Assembly (NCBI GenBank): GCA_024235695.1
Contig: JACKLX010000008.1
Location: 62,001 to 126,000 of the forward strand
Source: Accumulibacter sp.
GTDB taxonomy: Bacteria; Pseudomonadota; Gammaproteobacteria; Burkholderiales; Rhodocyclaceae
Reading direction: 5' to 3'
DNA length: 64,000 nucleotides
Shown here: positions 19,504 to 28,731 of the stretch, in pieces
Layout of the letters: each line of letters begins with the position of its first letter
How positions within the stretch are numbered: position 1 is the first letter of the stretch
Notes under the pieces: generated by a model
Database searches by the model: none
Seen by the model: only the letters and a program-made list of their open reading frames with translations
Told to the model about the DNA's origin: nothing
Program-made: the position numbers and the translations under genes

Positions 19504-20100
19504 GTGCATCCGACCACCTATCTCGTGATCTGGCTCTCGATGCTGGTCGCCAGCCAGTTTCTGGACGGCTACGCCTTGCTTACGGCCTTGCTGCTGCTGC
19601 CGTTGTCGGGCGCTGCGGTGCGGCGGCGTTGGCGGCGCCTCGCCTGGGCAATGCGCTGGTTGCTGCTCTCACTGTTCGTGGTTCTCGCCTGGGGAAGTGC
19701 CGGCGATCCTGCCTGGAGTGGCGCCATGGCGCCGACGCGCGAAGGCCTGGTGGAGGCTTCGACGCATCTTGGCAGATTGCTGCTGGCACTGATGGCGGTG
19801 GCCGTACTGCTGGAATGGCTGCCCGTCCCGGACCTGCTGGCGGCGACGCATCGCCTGCTGGCGCCACTGCGCCGCTGCGGCATCGACCCCGATCGCAGCG
19901 TCGTCAGGCTGCTGCTGGTCCTGCGCTATATCGAGACAACGCCGCGACCGCGCGATTGGCGAAGCCTGCTCGACGTGCCGGCGAGCGACCGCAGCGAATG
20001 CCTGGAGCTGGTCGATCGTCGCTTTTCATGGCTCGATTTGATCGCCATCGGCGTCGTCATCGGCGGCGGCGTGACGATCTATTGCTTGCGGCAGGCGTGA
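19504..20100 (+). CDS. Membrane protein, possibly EcfT/CbiQ-like
   Basis: 198 residues from GTG 19504 (HPTTYLVIWLSMLVASQFLDG), with about four hydrophobic segments. The layout, membrane segments followed by an Arg-rich cytoplasmic stretch (VLRYIETTPRPRDWRSLLD) and a final membrane helix, recalls the T component of energy-coupling-factor transporters and CbiQ. There is no ECF ATPase or S component nearby, and the typical AXXXARG coupling motifs are not visible, so a transport role is only a guess. It ends 3 bp before truA, suggesting cotranscription with it. Confidence 0.5.
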   Translation: MHPTTYLVIWLSMLVASQFLDGYALLTALLLLPLSGAAVRRRWRRLAWAMRWLLLSLFVVLAWGSAGDPAWSGAMAPTREGLVEASTHLGRLLLALMAVAVLLEWLPVPDLLAATHRLLAPLRRCGIDPDRSVVRLLLVLRYIETTPRPRDWRSLLDVPASDRSECLELVDRRFSWLDLIAIGVVIGGGVTIYCLRQA

Positions 20101-20103
20101 GAC

Positions 20104-20895
20104 ATGCGGATCGCGCTGGCAGTCGAGTACGACGGGAGTGGTTTCCGGGGCTGGCAGACGCAGCCGGGCGGCGGCACCGTCCAGGATGCGCTGCAGGAAG
20201 CCCTGCAACAGTTTGCCGGGGTGCCGCTGCGCGTCGTTTGCGCTGGACGTACCGACGCCGGCGTGCATGCGCAGGGGCAGGTGGTGCACTTCGATAGCGC
20301 GCTTGATCGGCCGATGTTTGCCTGGGTGCGCGGGATCAACACCTTCCTGCCGCCGGCCGTCGCCGTGCGCTGGGCGCAAGCGGTCGATGACGATTTCCAT
20401 GCCCGCTTTTCGGCGTACGCCAGACGATACCGCTATCTGCTGATCAATCGGGTGCACCGCAGCGGCCTCTGGCACGGCCGGGTGGGTTGGCATCATTCCC
20501 CGCTGGACCTCGCGGCGATGCAGAACGGCGCGGCGCAACTGCTTGGCGAGCGCGATTTCTCCGCCTTTCGTGCCGCCGAATGCCAGGCAAGTTCGCCGGT
20601 CAAGACCATGCACAAAGCGGATATCCAGCGCCTGGGCGAGCTGATCGTCTTCGATTTCGAAGCCTCGGCCTTTCTGCACCACATGGTGCGCAACCTGGTC
20701 GGCAGCCTGCTGCACGTCGGCAAGGGAAAGCGGCCGCCGGAGTGGATTGGCGAGCTTCTGGCGGCCGGCGATCGCCGCCTGGCGGCGCCGACGTTTGCCG
20801 CCGCGGGGCTTTATCTCGCTGCCGTCAGGTATCCGTCCCGGTGGCGACTGCCGGCGGAGGACGAGACCTTCTCTCTGCCGGTTGCGGGCCGTTGA
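20104..20895 (+). CDS. truA: tRNA pseudouridine(38-40) synthase
   Basis: 263 residues. It isomerises uridines 38-40 in the anticodon arm of many tRNAs. The catalytic aspartate is in CAGRTDAGVHAQGQVVHF (about residue 52), and RYRYLLINR and FLHHMVRNLVGSLL are further TruA motifs. ATG at 20104 directly follows the membrane-protein gene. It is the first recognisable housekeeping gene of the truA-trpF-trpB-trpA-accD-folC-cvpA-purF-metZ cluster. Confidence 0.96.
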   Translation: MRIALAVEYDGSGFRGWQTQPGGGTVQDALQEALQQFAGVPLRVVCAGRTDAGVHAQGQVVHFDSALDRPMFAWVRGINTFLPPAVAVRWAQAVDDDFHARFSAYARRYRYLLINRVHRSGLWHGRVGWHHSPLDLAAMQNGAAQLLGERDFSAFRAAECQASSPVKTMHKADIQRLGELIVFDFEASAFLHHMVRNLVGSLLHVGKGKRPPEWIGELLAAGDRRLAAPTFAAAGLYLAAVRYPSRWRLPAEDETFSLPVAGR

Positions 20896-20915
20896 GCGCG
20901 CCACCCGCCCGGTCG

Positions 20916-21548
20916 ATGCTTCCGCGGATCAAGATCTGCGGACTGACCCGGGTTGCCGACCTCGAGGACGCCGTGCACGCGGGCGCCGATGCGCTCGGCC
21001 TGGTGTTCTATCGGCCGAGCCCGCGCTTCGTCGATCTGCCGACGGCGGCGCGCCTGGCGCGCGCTGTACCGCCCTTCGTAACCCTGGTCGGGTTGTTCGT
21101 CAATGCCGACCCGATGGTCGTGCGATCGACCCTGGCAGCGGTGCCGATGCACCTGTTGCAGTGGCATGGTGACGAGGACGAAGCCTATTGCCGTCAGTTT
21201 GATCGGCCGTACATCAAGGCGGCGCGCGTCCGGCCGGGAATGGATTTGCTACAATACGCGGCTGGCTTCCCGTCGGCGCAGGCCATTCTGCTCGACGCCT
21301 TCGTCGACGGCTATGGCGGCGGCGGCAAGGTATTCGACTGGTCACTGGTGCCGCGCTCGCTGGGCAAGCCGCTGGTCCTCTCGGGCGGCCTCGACGCCGA
21401 CAACGTCGGCGAAGCCGTGCGCCGTCTGCAACCGGACGCGGTCGACGTTTCATCGGGTGTCGAAGCGAGCAAGGGAATCAAGGATGTCGGGAAGATGAAT
21501 GCTTTTGTGGCAGCGGTGCGGGCGGCCGGATCGGCGGGCGAGCGATGA
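20916..21548 (+). CDS. trpF: Phosphoribosylanthranilate isomerase
   Basis: 210 residues, single-domain TrpF of standard length. It carries out the Amadori rearrangement of phosphoribosyl-anthranilate in tryptophan synthesis. KICGLTR at the N-terminus holds the catalytic cysteine; the general acid Asp is in LLDAFVDGYGG; LSGGLDADNV and VDVSSGVE.S.G.KD are phosphate-binding motifs. ATG 20916 is chosen; a TTG overlapping the truA stop (20892) is an alternative. Confidence 0.95.
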   Translation: MLPRIKICGLTRVADLEDAVHAGADALGLVFYRPSPRFVDLPTAARLARAVPPFVTLVGLFVNADPMVVRSTLAAVPMHLLQWHGDEDEAYCRQFDRPYIKAARVRPGMDLLQYAAGFPSAQAILLDAFVDGYGGGGKVFDWSLVPRSLGKPLVLSGGLDADNVGEAVRRLQPDAVDVSSGVEASKGIKDVGKMNAFVAAVRAAGSAGER

Positions 21549-21709
21549 GGCCGCCGATGGCAGCAGCGGCCAGGCGCCGGCACGCGGCCGGGCGAAGACG
21601 GCTTTGTTGGCGACATCACCTCGCCAGGCACACCTGACGCGGCGGCCAGGACTGGCCCGCAAGATGTCGTCCGAAGCCCTTCCCGCCCGTCGCCGCAAGG
21701 AGAAAGTTG

Positions 21710-22915
21710 ATGCCCGTAGCTGATTACGATTTGCCTGACGCCAGAGGCCATTTTGGCCAGTACGGAGGCGTCTTCGTTGCCGAAACGCTGATTGCCGCCC
21801 TCGACGAATTGAAGGCGGCCTATGCCGCGGCGCAAAGCGATCCGCAGTTCATCGCCGAGTTCGAGTACGAGCTGAAGCATTACGTCGGTCGTCCCAGTCC
21901 GATCTACCACGCCCGGCGCTGGTCCGAAGAGCTGGCTGGCGCGCAGATCTACCTGAAACGTGAAGACCTGAACCACACCGGCGCACACAAGATCAACAAC
22001 TGCATCGGCCAGGCGCTGCTCGCGCGACGGATGGGCAAGCCGCGCGTCATCGCCGAGACCGGTGCCGGCCAGCACGGCGTCGCGACGGCCACCGTCGCTG
22101 CACGCTACGGCATGGCATGCGTCGTTTACATGGGTGCCGAAGACATCCGGCGGCAACTGGCCAATGTTTACCGCATGAAGCTGCTCGGTGCCACCGTGGT
22201 ACCGGTCAACAGCGGTTCGAAGACGCTCAAGGACGCGCTCAACGAGGCCATGCGCGACTGGGTGACCAACGTTTCCGACACCTTCTACATCATCGGCACC
22301 GTCGCCGGCCCGCATCCCTACCCGATGATGGTGCGCGACTTTCAGTCGGTGATCGGCCGCGAGGCGATCGACCAGATGCAGGAACAGTGTTCGCGCCAGC
22401 CCGATGCGGTGATCGCCTGCGTCGGTGGTGGCTCGAACGCGATGGGTATCTTCCATCCCTACATTCCGGTCGCGGGGGTGCGGCTGATTGGCGTCGAGGC
22501 GGCCGGCGAAGGCATCGCCACCGGGCGCCATGCCGCTTCACTGACCGCTGGTCGGCCGGGCGTGCTGCACGGCAATCGGACCTATCTGTTGCAGGACGAC
22601 AACGGTCAGATCATCGAGACTCATTCGATCTCGGCCGGCCTCGATTACCCGGGCGTCGGCCCCGAGCACGCCTGGCTCAAGGACAGCGGTCGCGCCGAAT
22701 ACGTCAGCGTCAGCGACGCCGACGCACTGCGGGCGTTTCACGACCTGTGCCGCCTCGAAGGAATCATCCCGGCGCTCGAATCGAGTCATGCCCTGGCCTA
22801 CGCCGCCCGCTTGGCGCCGACTCTGCCAAAGGACCGCATCCTGCTGGTCAACCTCTCCGGTCGTGGTGACAAGGACATGCACACCGTTGCCGACAAATCG
22901 GGAATCACCTTCTGA
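21710..22915 (+). CDS. trpB: Tryptophan synthase beta chain
   Basis: 401 residues. It condenses indole with serine. The PLP lysine is K94 in [23 protein letters not shown] is the phosphate-binding loop; [11 protein letters not shown] is the COMM-like active-site stretch. AAGGAG at 21697-21702 sits 7 nt before ATG 21710. The 161 bp after trpF holds no gene. It is followed immediately by trpA. Confidence 0.97.
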   Translation: MPVADYDLPDARGHFGQYGGVFVAETLIAALDELKAAYAAAQSDPQFIAEFEYELKHYVGRPSPIYHARRWSEELAGAQIYLKREDLNHTGAHKINNCIGQALLARRMGKPRVIAETGAGQHGVATATVAARYGMACVVYMGAEDIRRQLANVYRMKLLGATVVPVNSGSKTLKDALNEAMRDWVTNVSDTFYIIGTVAGPHPYPMMVRDFQSVIGREAIDQMQEQCSRQPDAVIACVGGGSNAMGIFHPYIPVAGVRLIGVEAAGEGIATGRHAASLTAGRPGVLHGNRTYLLQDDNGQIIETHSISAGLDYPGVGPEHAWLKDSGRAEYVSVSDADALRAFHDLCRLEGIIPALESSHALAYAARLAPTLPKDRILLVNLSGRGDKDMHTVADKSGITF

Positions 22916-22917
22916 CC

Positions 22918-23745
22918 ATGTCGAAAATCGAGGCTGTATTCGAGCGCCTGCAGGCGCAGGGGCGCAAGGCGCTGATCCCCTTCATCACCGCCGGTGACCC
23001 AGATCCGGTGCTGACCGTGCCCCTGCTGCATGCGCTGGTGCAGGGCGGCGCCGACATCATCGAACTGGGCGTGCCGTTCTCCGATCCGATGGCCGACGGG
23101 CCGACCATCCAGCGGGCGTCGGAACGCGCACTGGCGAAGGGTGTCAGTCTGCGCCAGGTGCTCGAGATGGTCGCCAATTTTCGTGCCGACGACAACGAGA
23201 CGCCGGTGGTCCTGATGGGCTATGCCAACCCGATCGAGGCGATGGGTGTCGATGCCTTTGCGGCGGCTTCCTTCGACGCCGGCGTCGACGGTGTACTGGT
23301 GGTCGATTACCCACCCGAGGAAGCGGTCGAGTTCGCCGGGATCCTGCACCGGCACGCGCTCGATCCGATCTTCCTGCTGGCGCCGACTTCCAGCGCGGCG
23401 CGGATCGCACAAATCGGCGCGCTGGCCAGCGGTTACATCTACTACGTCTCGTTGAAGGGCGTCACCGGTTCGGCGGCGCTCGACGTCGCTGCAGTGGCGG
23501 CGCGTGTGCCGGAAATCCGGGCCAGTACCGGCGTGCCGGTGGGCGTCGGCTTCGGCATCCGCGATGCGCGGACAGCGGCAGCCGTCGCCGGCATTGCCGA
23601 TGCCGTGGTGGTCGGCAGCCGGCTGATCGAAGAACTCGAGCGATCATCGCCAGACGAGGCTTGCGAGAAGGTCCGTGCCCTGGTCGCCGAACTTCGGCAG
23701 GGGATTGATGATGCCGCAACGAATGCATCGCGAGGAACGCCATGA
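22918..23745 (+). CDS. trpA: Tryptophan synthase alpha chain
   Basis: 275 residues. It cleaves indole-3-glycerol phosphate to indole, which is channelled to Trp[19 protein letters not shown] carries the catalytic glutamate; the second catalytic aspartate is in [20 protein letters not shown] is the phosphate loop. ATG is two bases after trpB stop. The 3' end overlaps accD by 4 bp (ATGA). Confidence 0.97.
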   Translation: MSKIEAVFERLQAQGRKALIPFITAGDPDPVLTVPLLHALVQGGADIIELGVPFSDPMADGPTIQRASERALAKGVSLRQVLEMVANFRADDNETPVVLMGYANPIEAMGVDAFAAASFDAGVDGVLVVDYPPEEAVEFAGILHRHALDPIFLLAPTSSAARIAQIGALASGYIYYVSLKGVTGSAALDVAAVAARVPEIRASTGVPVGVGFGIRDARTAAAVAGIADAVVVGSRLIEELERSSPDEACEKVRALVAELRQGIDDAATNASRGTP

Positions 23746-24614
23746 GCTGGTTGAGCAAGCTGTTGCCGCCGAAGATCAAGAGGAACGCCAACGGCGCCGC
23801 GCGCAAGTCGGCGCTGCCGGAAGGCTTGTGGAGCAAGTGTCCGGCGTGTGAAGCGGTGCTCTACGCCACCGACCTGGCGGGCAGCTGTCACGTCTGTCCC
23901 AAGTGTGCGCACCACCTGCGTCTCGGCGCGCGCGCCCGCGTCGACCTCTTGCTGGACGCCGATGGACGCACCGAGATCGGCGGCGAAGTGATGCCCCTGG
24001 ACTCGCTCGGTTTCAAGGACAGCCGGCGTTACCCGGAACGGCTCAAGGAGGCCGCCGAGAGCACCGGCGAGAGCGAGGCGCTGGTGGTGGTCAAGGGTAC
24101 GATCACCAAGCTGCCGGTGGTGCTTGCCGTTTTCGAGTTCAATTTCATGGGCGGTTCGATGGGATCGGTGCTTGGCGAGCGCTTCGTGCGCGGCGTGCAG
24201 GCTGCCGTCGAGCATCGGCTGCCGTTCATCTGCGTCACCGCGTCGGGTGGCGCGCGCATGCAGGAAGGGCTTTTCTCGCTGATGCAGATGGCCAAGGTGA
24301 CGGCGGTGTTGACCCTGCTGTCGCGAGCCCGCTTGCCGTTCATCTCGATCCTCACCGATCCGACGATGGGCGGCGTGTCGGCATCGTTCGCCTTCATCGG
24401 CGACGTGGTGATTGCCGAACCCGGCGCGCTGATCGGTTTTGCCGGCCCGCGGGTCATCGAGCAGACCGTCCGCGAAACGCTTCCCGAAGGTTTCCAGCGC
24501 TCCGAATTCCTGCTCGAAAAGGGCGCCATCGACATCATCGTCGACCGACGCGAGATGAAAAACAGGGTTGCCGGCCTACTGACCCTGCTGCAGAAGCGGC
24601 CGGCGCCGAAGTGA
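23742..24614 (+). CDS. accD: Acetyl-CoA carboxylase carboxyltransferase subunit beta
   Basis: 290 residues. The N-terminal C4 zinc ribbon is CPAC...CHVCPKC at residues of about 30-52, followed by the crotonase-fold carboxyltransferase domain with [11 protein letters not shown] and [11 protein letters not shown]. It transfers carboxyl from biotin to acetyl-CoA in the first step of fatty-acid synthesis, with AccA (not in the window). It is coupled to trpA by ATGA overlap, a common proteobacterial trpA-accD-folC order. Confidence 0.97.
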   Translation: MSWLSKLLPPKIKRNANGAARKSALPEGLWSKCPACEAVLYATDLAGSCHVCPKCAHHLRLGARARVDLLLDADGRTEIGGEVMPLDSLGFKDSRRYPERLKEAAESTGESEALVVVKGTITKLPVVLAVFEFNFMGGSMGSVLGERFVRGVQAAVEHRLPFICVTASGGARMQEGLFSLMQMAKVTAVLTLLSRARLPFISILTDPTMGGVSASFAFIGDVVIAEPGALIGFAGPRVIEQTVRETLPEGFQRSEFLLEKGAIDIIVDRREMKNRVAGLLTLLQKRPAPK

Positions 24615-24624
24615 AAAACGTCGA

Positions 24625-25950
24625 GTGACTGCTGCACGGTGCGGCGAGCCGCCGGCAACTGCCGCGGCGGCCTCGCTGGAGAGCTGGCTGGCGCGGCTTG
24701 AAAGCCGCCACCCGCTCGGCCAGGCGGGAATCGAACTGGGTCTGGAACGCGTCCGGCGCGTCAAGGACGTCCTCGGCCATGCCCTGCGATGCCCGCTGAT
24801 TACCGTCGGCGGCACCAATGGCAAGGGGTCGACCTGTGCCTATCTGGAGGCGATCTATCGCCTCGCCGGCTTTCGCGTCGGCTGCTATACCTCGCCGCAT
24901 CTGCTGACGTACAACGAGCGGGTGCGGGTCGACGGCTTGCCGGTCGCCGATCAGGAACTTTGCGCGGCGTTCGCCCGGGTCGAACAGGCACGCAACGCGG
25001 CTGGCGAGGTCGCGCTGACCTACTTCGAGTTCGGTACGCTGGCGGCCCTGGAGGTCTTCCGTGCGCGCCAGGTCGAGGTCGTGATTCTCGAGGTCGGCCT
25101 GGGTGGACGGCTGGACGCGGTCAATGCCTATGACGCCGACTGCGCCGTGGTGACCAGCATTGCGCTCGATCACACCGACTGGCTGGGGCCGACGCGGGCG
25201 TCGGTGGCGTTCGAGAAGGCCGGTATCTTTCGCGCCGATACGCCGGCACTGTGCGCGGACGCCGATCCGCCGCCATCCCTGGTCGAGCACGCGCTGGCGA
25301 TTGGCGCCGACCTGCATTTGCTGGGGCGCGATTTCGGCTACTTCGGCGACCAGCAGCAGTGGACCTTCTGGGGACGCGGCGGCCTGCGCCGTGGCGGTCT
25401 GGCCAACCCCGGCTTGCGCGGCCGCTGTCAGCTGCGCAATGCCAGCGCTGCGCTCGCCGCCGTCGAGTTGCTCAGGTCGCGGCTGCCGGTTGCGATGAGC
25501 GCGGTGCGGCGCGGGCTGATCGAGCTCGATCTGCCGGGGCGATTCCAGGTCCTGCCGGGGAGACCGGTGATCGTCCTCGACGTTGCTCACAATCCGCAGG
25601 CGGTCGGCGAACTGGCCGACAACCTTGGCGGCATGGGTTTTTTCGCAAAGACCATCGCCGTCGTCGGAATGCTCGCCGACAAGGATATCGCCGGCTCGCT
25701 GGCGCCGTTGGCGGGCAAGGCCGATCTGTGGTTGCTCGCCGATCTCGAGCTGCCGCGCGGCGCGGCGGCAGCGGCGCTGGCCGAGGTGGTAAACGGGGCC
25801 GGCCTGGGCGGCCGCGTCGAGTGTCTGTCGTCACCGACGCAAGCCTTCGCGCGTGCTGTCAGTCTGGCTGGCGAAAATGATAGAATTGCCGTCTTTGGAT
25901 CGTTCTACACGGTCGCCGCCGTGATGCGCAGCATCAAAGACGGCCGCTGA
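24625..25950 (+). CDS. folC: Bifunctional folylpolyglutamate / dihydrofolate synthase
   Basis: 441 residues, Mur-ligase superfamily. It adds glutamate to folates and, in bacteria, to dihydropteroate. The ATP P-loop is VGGTNGKGSTC (about residues 61-71); TSPHLLTYNERVRVDG and EVGLGGRLDAVNA are FolC signatures; LDVAHNPQAV is the C-terminal motif. GTG start at 24625, 10 bp after accD. The extra Ala-rich N-terminus before ESWLARLE is not conserved, so the real start could be slightly later. Confidence 0.95.
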   Translation: MTAARCGEPPATAAAASLESWLARLESRHPLGQAGIELGLERVRRVKDVLGHALRCPLITVGGTNGKGSTCAYLEAIYRLAGFRVGCYTSPHLLTYNERVRVDGLPVADQELCAAFARVEQARNAAGEVALTYFEFGTLAALEVFRARQVEVVILEVGLGGRLDAVNAYDADCAVVTSIALDHTDWLGPTRASVAFEKAGIFRADTPALCADADPPPSLVEHALAIGADLHLLGRDFGYFGDQQQWTFWGRGGLRRGGLANPGLRGRCQLRNASAALAAVELLRSRLPVAMSAVRRGLIELDLPGRFQVLPGRPVIVLDVAHNPQAVGELADNLGGMGFFAKTIAVVGMLADKDIAGSLAPLAGKADLWLLADLELPRGAAAAALAEVVNGAGLGGRVECLSSPTQAFARAVSLAGENDRIAVFGSFYTVAAVMRSIKDGR

Positions 25951-25982
25951 CCGAAGCGACGCAAGTGGATGCCACGAACCCG

Positions 25983-26705
25983 ATGAGCGAATCATCCGAC
26001 CCCCAACTGCATCTCAAGAAGAAGGCCCGTCGTCGGCTGGTCGGCGCGGTGGCGATCGCCGGATTGGCGGCGGTGGTCCTGCCAATGGTCATGGACGAGG
26101 AGCCGAAGGCACCGGCACAGGACGTCCAGATCAGGATTCCCGGCCAGGATCAACTGCAATTCGACCCCAAGGAACTGGCGGCACGCTCGGCGCCTCCCGT
26201 CGCGGCAGTCGGCGAGGAGCACGACGGCGTTGCGCCGAAGGCGACGGCCACGGCATCGACCGACGAGCCGGCAGACGCCGCTGCCGCCAGGCCGGTCGAA
26301 AAGCCGGTCGAAAAAGCCGCCGAGAAGAAAACCGGCAAGCCGGTCGAACGAGCGCCGTCGGCGAAGGCCGACAAGCCGGCCGAAAAAGCGCCGCCGGCGA
26401 AGGCCGACAAACCGGCCGCGTTTCCGGCCGCGGACGTCGGCAAGCCGGTTGAGGCGCCGCCGGCGAAATCGAACGGCCAGCACGTCATCCTGGTCGGCGC
26501 TTTCGCCAACCCCGACAACGTCAAGAAACTGCTGAGCACGATCGGCAAAGCGGGCGTTCCGACCTATACCGAGATCCTCAATTCGCCGGACGGCAAGAGA
26601 ACGCGTGTGCGTGCCGGCCCTTTCCCGAACCGTGAGGCGGCCGAGAAGGCCCTCGAGAAACTCAAGCGCATTGGCGTTGGCGGAGTCGTCGCCGCCAAGC
26701 CATGA
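25983..26705 (+). CDS. SPOR-domain protein (DedD-like)
   Basis: 240 residues. A short basic cytoplasmic tail (LKKKARRRLVG) leads into one membrane helix (AVAIAGLAAVVLPMVM), then a long Lys/Pro/Ala/Glu linker with a duplicated 12-residue unit (A-x-AKADKPAxx), then a C-terminal SPOR domain from about residue 165 (QHVILVGAFANPDNVKKLL). SPOR domains bind denuded septal glycan, so it probably acts at cell division like DedD. ATG 25983 gives the N-terminus seen in relatives; a GTG at 25965 is in frame upstream. Position between folC and cvpA matches dedD. Confidence 0.87.
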   Translation: MSESSDPQLHLKKKARRRLVGAVAIAGLAAVVLPMVMDEEPKAPAQDVQIRIPGQDQLQFDPKELAARSAPPVAAVGEEHDGVAPKATATASTDEPADAAAARPVEKPVEKAAEKKTGKPVERAPSAKADKPAEKAPPAKADKPAAFPAADVGKPVEAPPAKSNGQHVILVGAFANPDNVKKLLSTIGKAGVPTYTEILNSPDGKRTRVRAGPFPNREAAEKALEKLKRIGVGGVVAAKP

Positions 26706-27190
26706 CCGTCTTCGACTACGTGGTGCTGTTCGTCGTCGCCGCGTCGCTGGTGCTGGGCATGTGGCGTGGCGTGGTCGGCGAGATCATTGCCCTGGTAGCA
26801 TGGGTGCTGGCGTTCTTTGCGGCCAGGTGGTGGGGTTCGATGGTTGCGGAGGCATTTACCTCGATCGCCGATCCGGTGTTGCGCATCGTCGCCGGCTGGG
26901 TGGCGGTGTTCGTCGCCGTGCTGGTGGTGATGGCCTTGCTCCGTCTGGCCGTGCGCGGGCTGCTCAAGGCCCTCGGAATGACCTTGACCGATCGTCTGCT
27001 GGGGATCGTCTTCGGTGTCGCACGCGGACTGCTGATCGTCCTCGTGCTGGTCGCCGTTGGCGGCATGACCTCGCTGCCGAAAGAGAAGTGGTGGAGTGAA
27101 GCGTATTTCTCGGCGCCGCTCGAGACCGCGGTGCTGGCCAGCAAGCCCTGGTTGCCATCGGAAGTGACTAAACGCATCAGGTTCGGGTAG
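26702..27190 (+). CDS. cvpA: CvpA family membrane protein
   Basis: 162 residues, four hydrophobic segments, starting FDYVVLFVVAASLVLGMWRG, the CvpA family N-terminus with the conserved G.WRG. CvpA is an inner-membrane protein needed for colicin V production and for envelope stress tolerance in Enterobacteria. It overlaps the SPOR gene by 4 bp (ATGA) and is 9 bp before purF, the conserved cvpA-purF pairing. Confidence 0.93.
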   Translation: MTVFDYVVLFVVAASLVLGMWRGVVGEIIALVAWVLAFFAARWWGSMVAEAFTSIADPVLRIVAGWVAVFVAVLVVMALLRLAVRGLLKALGMTLTDRLLGIVFGVARGLLIVLVLVAVGGMTSLPKEKWWSEAYFSAPLETAVLASKPWLPSEVTKRIRFG

Positions 27191-27199
27191 GGAAAGACT

Positions 27200-28726
27200 A
27201 TGTGCGGTATTCTTGGGGTTGTCGCCACGACACCGGTGAACCAGCTGCTCTATGACGGCCTGATGGTCTTGCAGCATCGCGGTCAGGACGCCGCCGGCAT
27301 CGCCACCGCCGAACATGACGAGTTCCATCTGCACAAGGCGTCGGGGCTGGTGCGCGATGTCTTTCGCACACGCAACATGCGGGCCTTGCCTGGAAACATG
27401 GGAATTGCCCACTGTCGCTACCCGACCGCCGGGTCGGCATTCGACTCTTCGCTGTCGCAACCGTTCTACGTCAATTCGCCGTTCGGAATCGTGCTCGGGC
27501 ACAACGGCAATCTGACCAACACCGAGCAGCTCAAGGAAGAGATGTTCCGGCAGGATCTGCGGCACATCAACACCCACTCGGATTCGGAGGTCCTGCTCAA
27601 CGCACTGGCACACGAACTGCAGGCCACCGCCAAGGGCTGCAGACTCGATCTCGACACCATCTTTGGTGCGGTCGCCGCCGTTCATCGTCGTTGCCGCGGT
27701 GCCTACGCGGTGGTCGCGATGATCGCCGGTTATGGCATGCTTGCCTTCCGCGATCCCTTCGGCATTCGGCCGCTGGTCTTCGGGACCAACGAAACACCCG
27801 ACGGCATCGAATACCTGTTTGCTTCCGAATCGGTAGCGCTCGACACGCTGGGCTTCAAGGTGCTGCGCGACGTCGACCCGGGCGAGGCGATCTTCATCGA
27901 CCTCGATCACCACATGCACCAGCGTCAGTGCGCGAGGAGTGCCGCCCTGGCACCCTGCATCTTCGAGTTCGTCTATCTGGCGCGGCCCGATTCGGTGATC
28001 GACGGGGTATCCGTCTACGAGGCGCGCTTGCGGATGGGCGAGCATCTGGCCGACAAGCTGGTCAAGCATATCCCGGTCGAGGAGATTGACGTGGTGATCC
28101 CGATCCCCGATTCAAGCCGTCCCTCGGCGATGCAGTTGGCGCAGCGAATCGGCGTCCCGTATCGCGAAGGTTTCGTCAAGAACCGCTACATCGGTCGTAC
28201 CTTCATCATGCCGGGGCAGGCGACGCGCAAGCGCTCGGTCCGCCAGAAGCTGAACACCGTCGCGCAGGAATTCAAGGGCAAGCGTGTGCTGCTGGTCGAC
28301 GATTCGATCGTGCGTGGCACGACCAGCCGCGAGATCGTCGAAATGGCTCGCGCCGCCGGCGCACTGAAGGTGTACTTCGCTTCCGCTTCACCGCCGGTAC
28401 GCTATCCAAACGTCTACGGAATCGACATGCCGACGCGCAGCGAGTTGATCGCGACCGGTCGCACCGGCGAGGAGATCGCCCGCGAGATTGGTGCCGATGC
28501 GCTGGTCTATCAGGACCTCGACGCCCTGAAAGCATCGATTCGCGAGTTGAAGCCTTCGCTGTGCTGTTTTGATACCTCGTGTTTCGACGGCTCCTACGTC
28601 ACCGGCGACGTCAGCCCGGCGTATCTGCACGCCATCGAACTCGCCCGCGAAGGTCATGGCGGGGGCGCCAGGGACGACCGCTGGATGTCGAACCAGTTGC
28701 AGCTCGACCTGATGTCGGTGGATTGA
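27200..28726 (+). CDS. purF: Amidophosphoribosyltransferase
   Basis: 508 residues. It makes 5-phosphoribosylamine from PRPP and glutamine, committing to purine synthesis. It is an Ntn-type glutaminase with Cys2 as nucleophile (MCGILGVV) after Met removal; the PRPP motif VLLVDDSIVRGTTSREIV is at about residues 363-380. ATG 27200 follows GGGAAAGAC. It is not of the long propeptide type, and no Fe-S cysteine set is evident, as in E. coli PurF. Confidence 0.97.
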   Translation: MCGILGVVATTPVNQLLYDGLMVLQHRGQDAAGIATAEHDEFHLHKASGLVRDVFRTRNMRALPGNMGIAHCRYPTAGSAFDSSLSQPFYVNSPFGIVLGHNGNLTNTEQLKEEMFRQDLRHINTHSDSEVLLNALAHELQATAKGCRLDLDTIFGAVAAVHRRCRGAYAVVAMIAGYGMLAFRDPFGIRPLVFGTNETPDGIEYLFASESVALDTLGFKVLRDVDPGEAIFIDLDHHMHQRQCARSAALAPCIFEFVYLARPDSVIDGVSVYEARLRMGEHLADKLVKHIPVEEIDVVIPIPDSSRPSAMQLAQRIGVPYREGFVKNRYIGRTFIMPGQATRKRSVRQKLNTVAQEFKGKRVLLVDDSIVRGTTSREIVEMARAAGALKVYFASASPPVRYPNVYGIDMPTRSELIATGRTGEEIAREIGADALVYQDLDALKASIRELKPSLCCFDTSCFDGSYVTGDVSPAYLHAIELAREGHGGGARDDRWMSNQLQLDLMSVD

Positions 28727-28731
28727 GGCGA

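Noticed and set aside
26336-26440. Short direct repeats in the SPOR gene as a repeat element
   Set aside because: They encode the expected Lys/Pro/Ala linker of a SPOR protein, in frame, and need no separate explanation.
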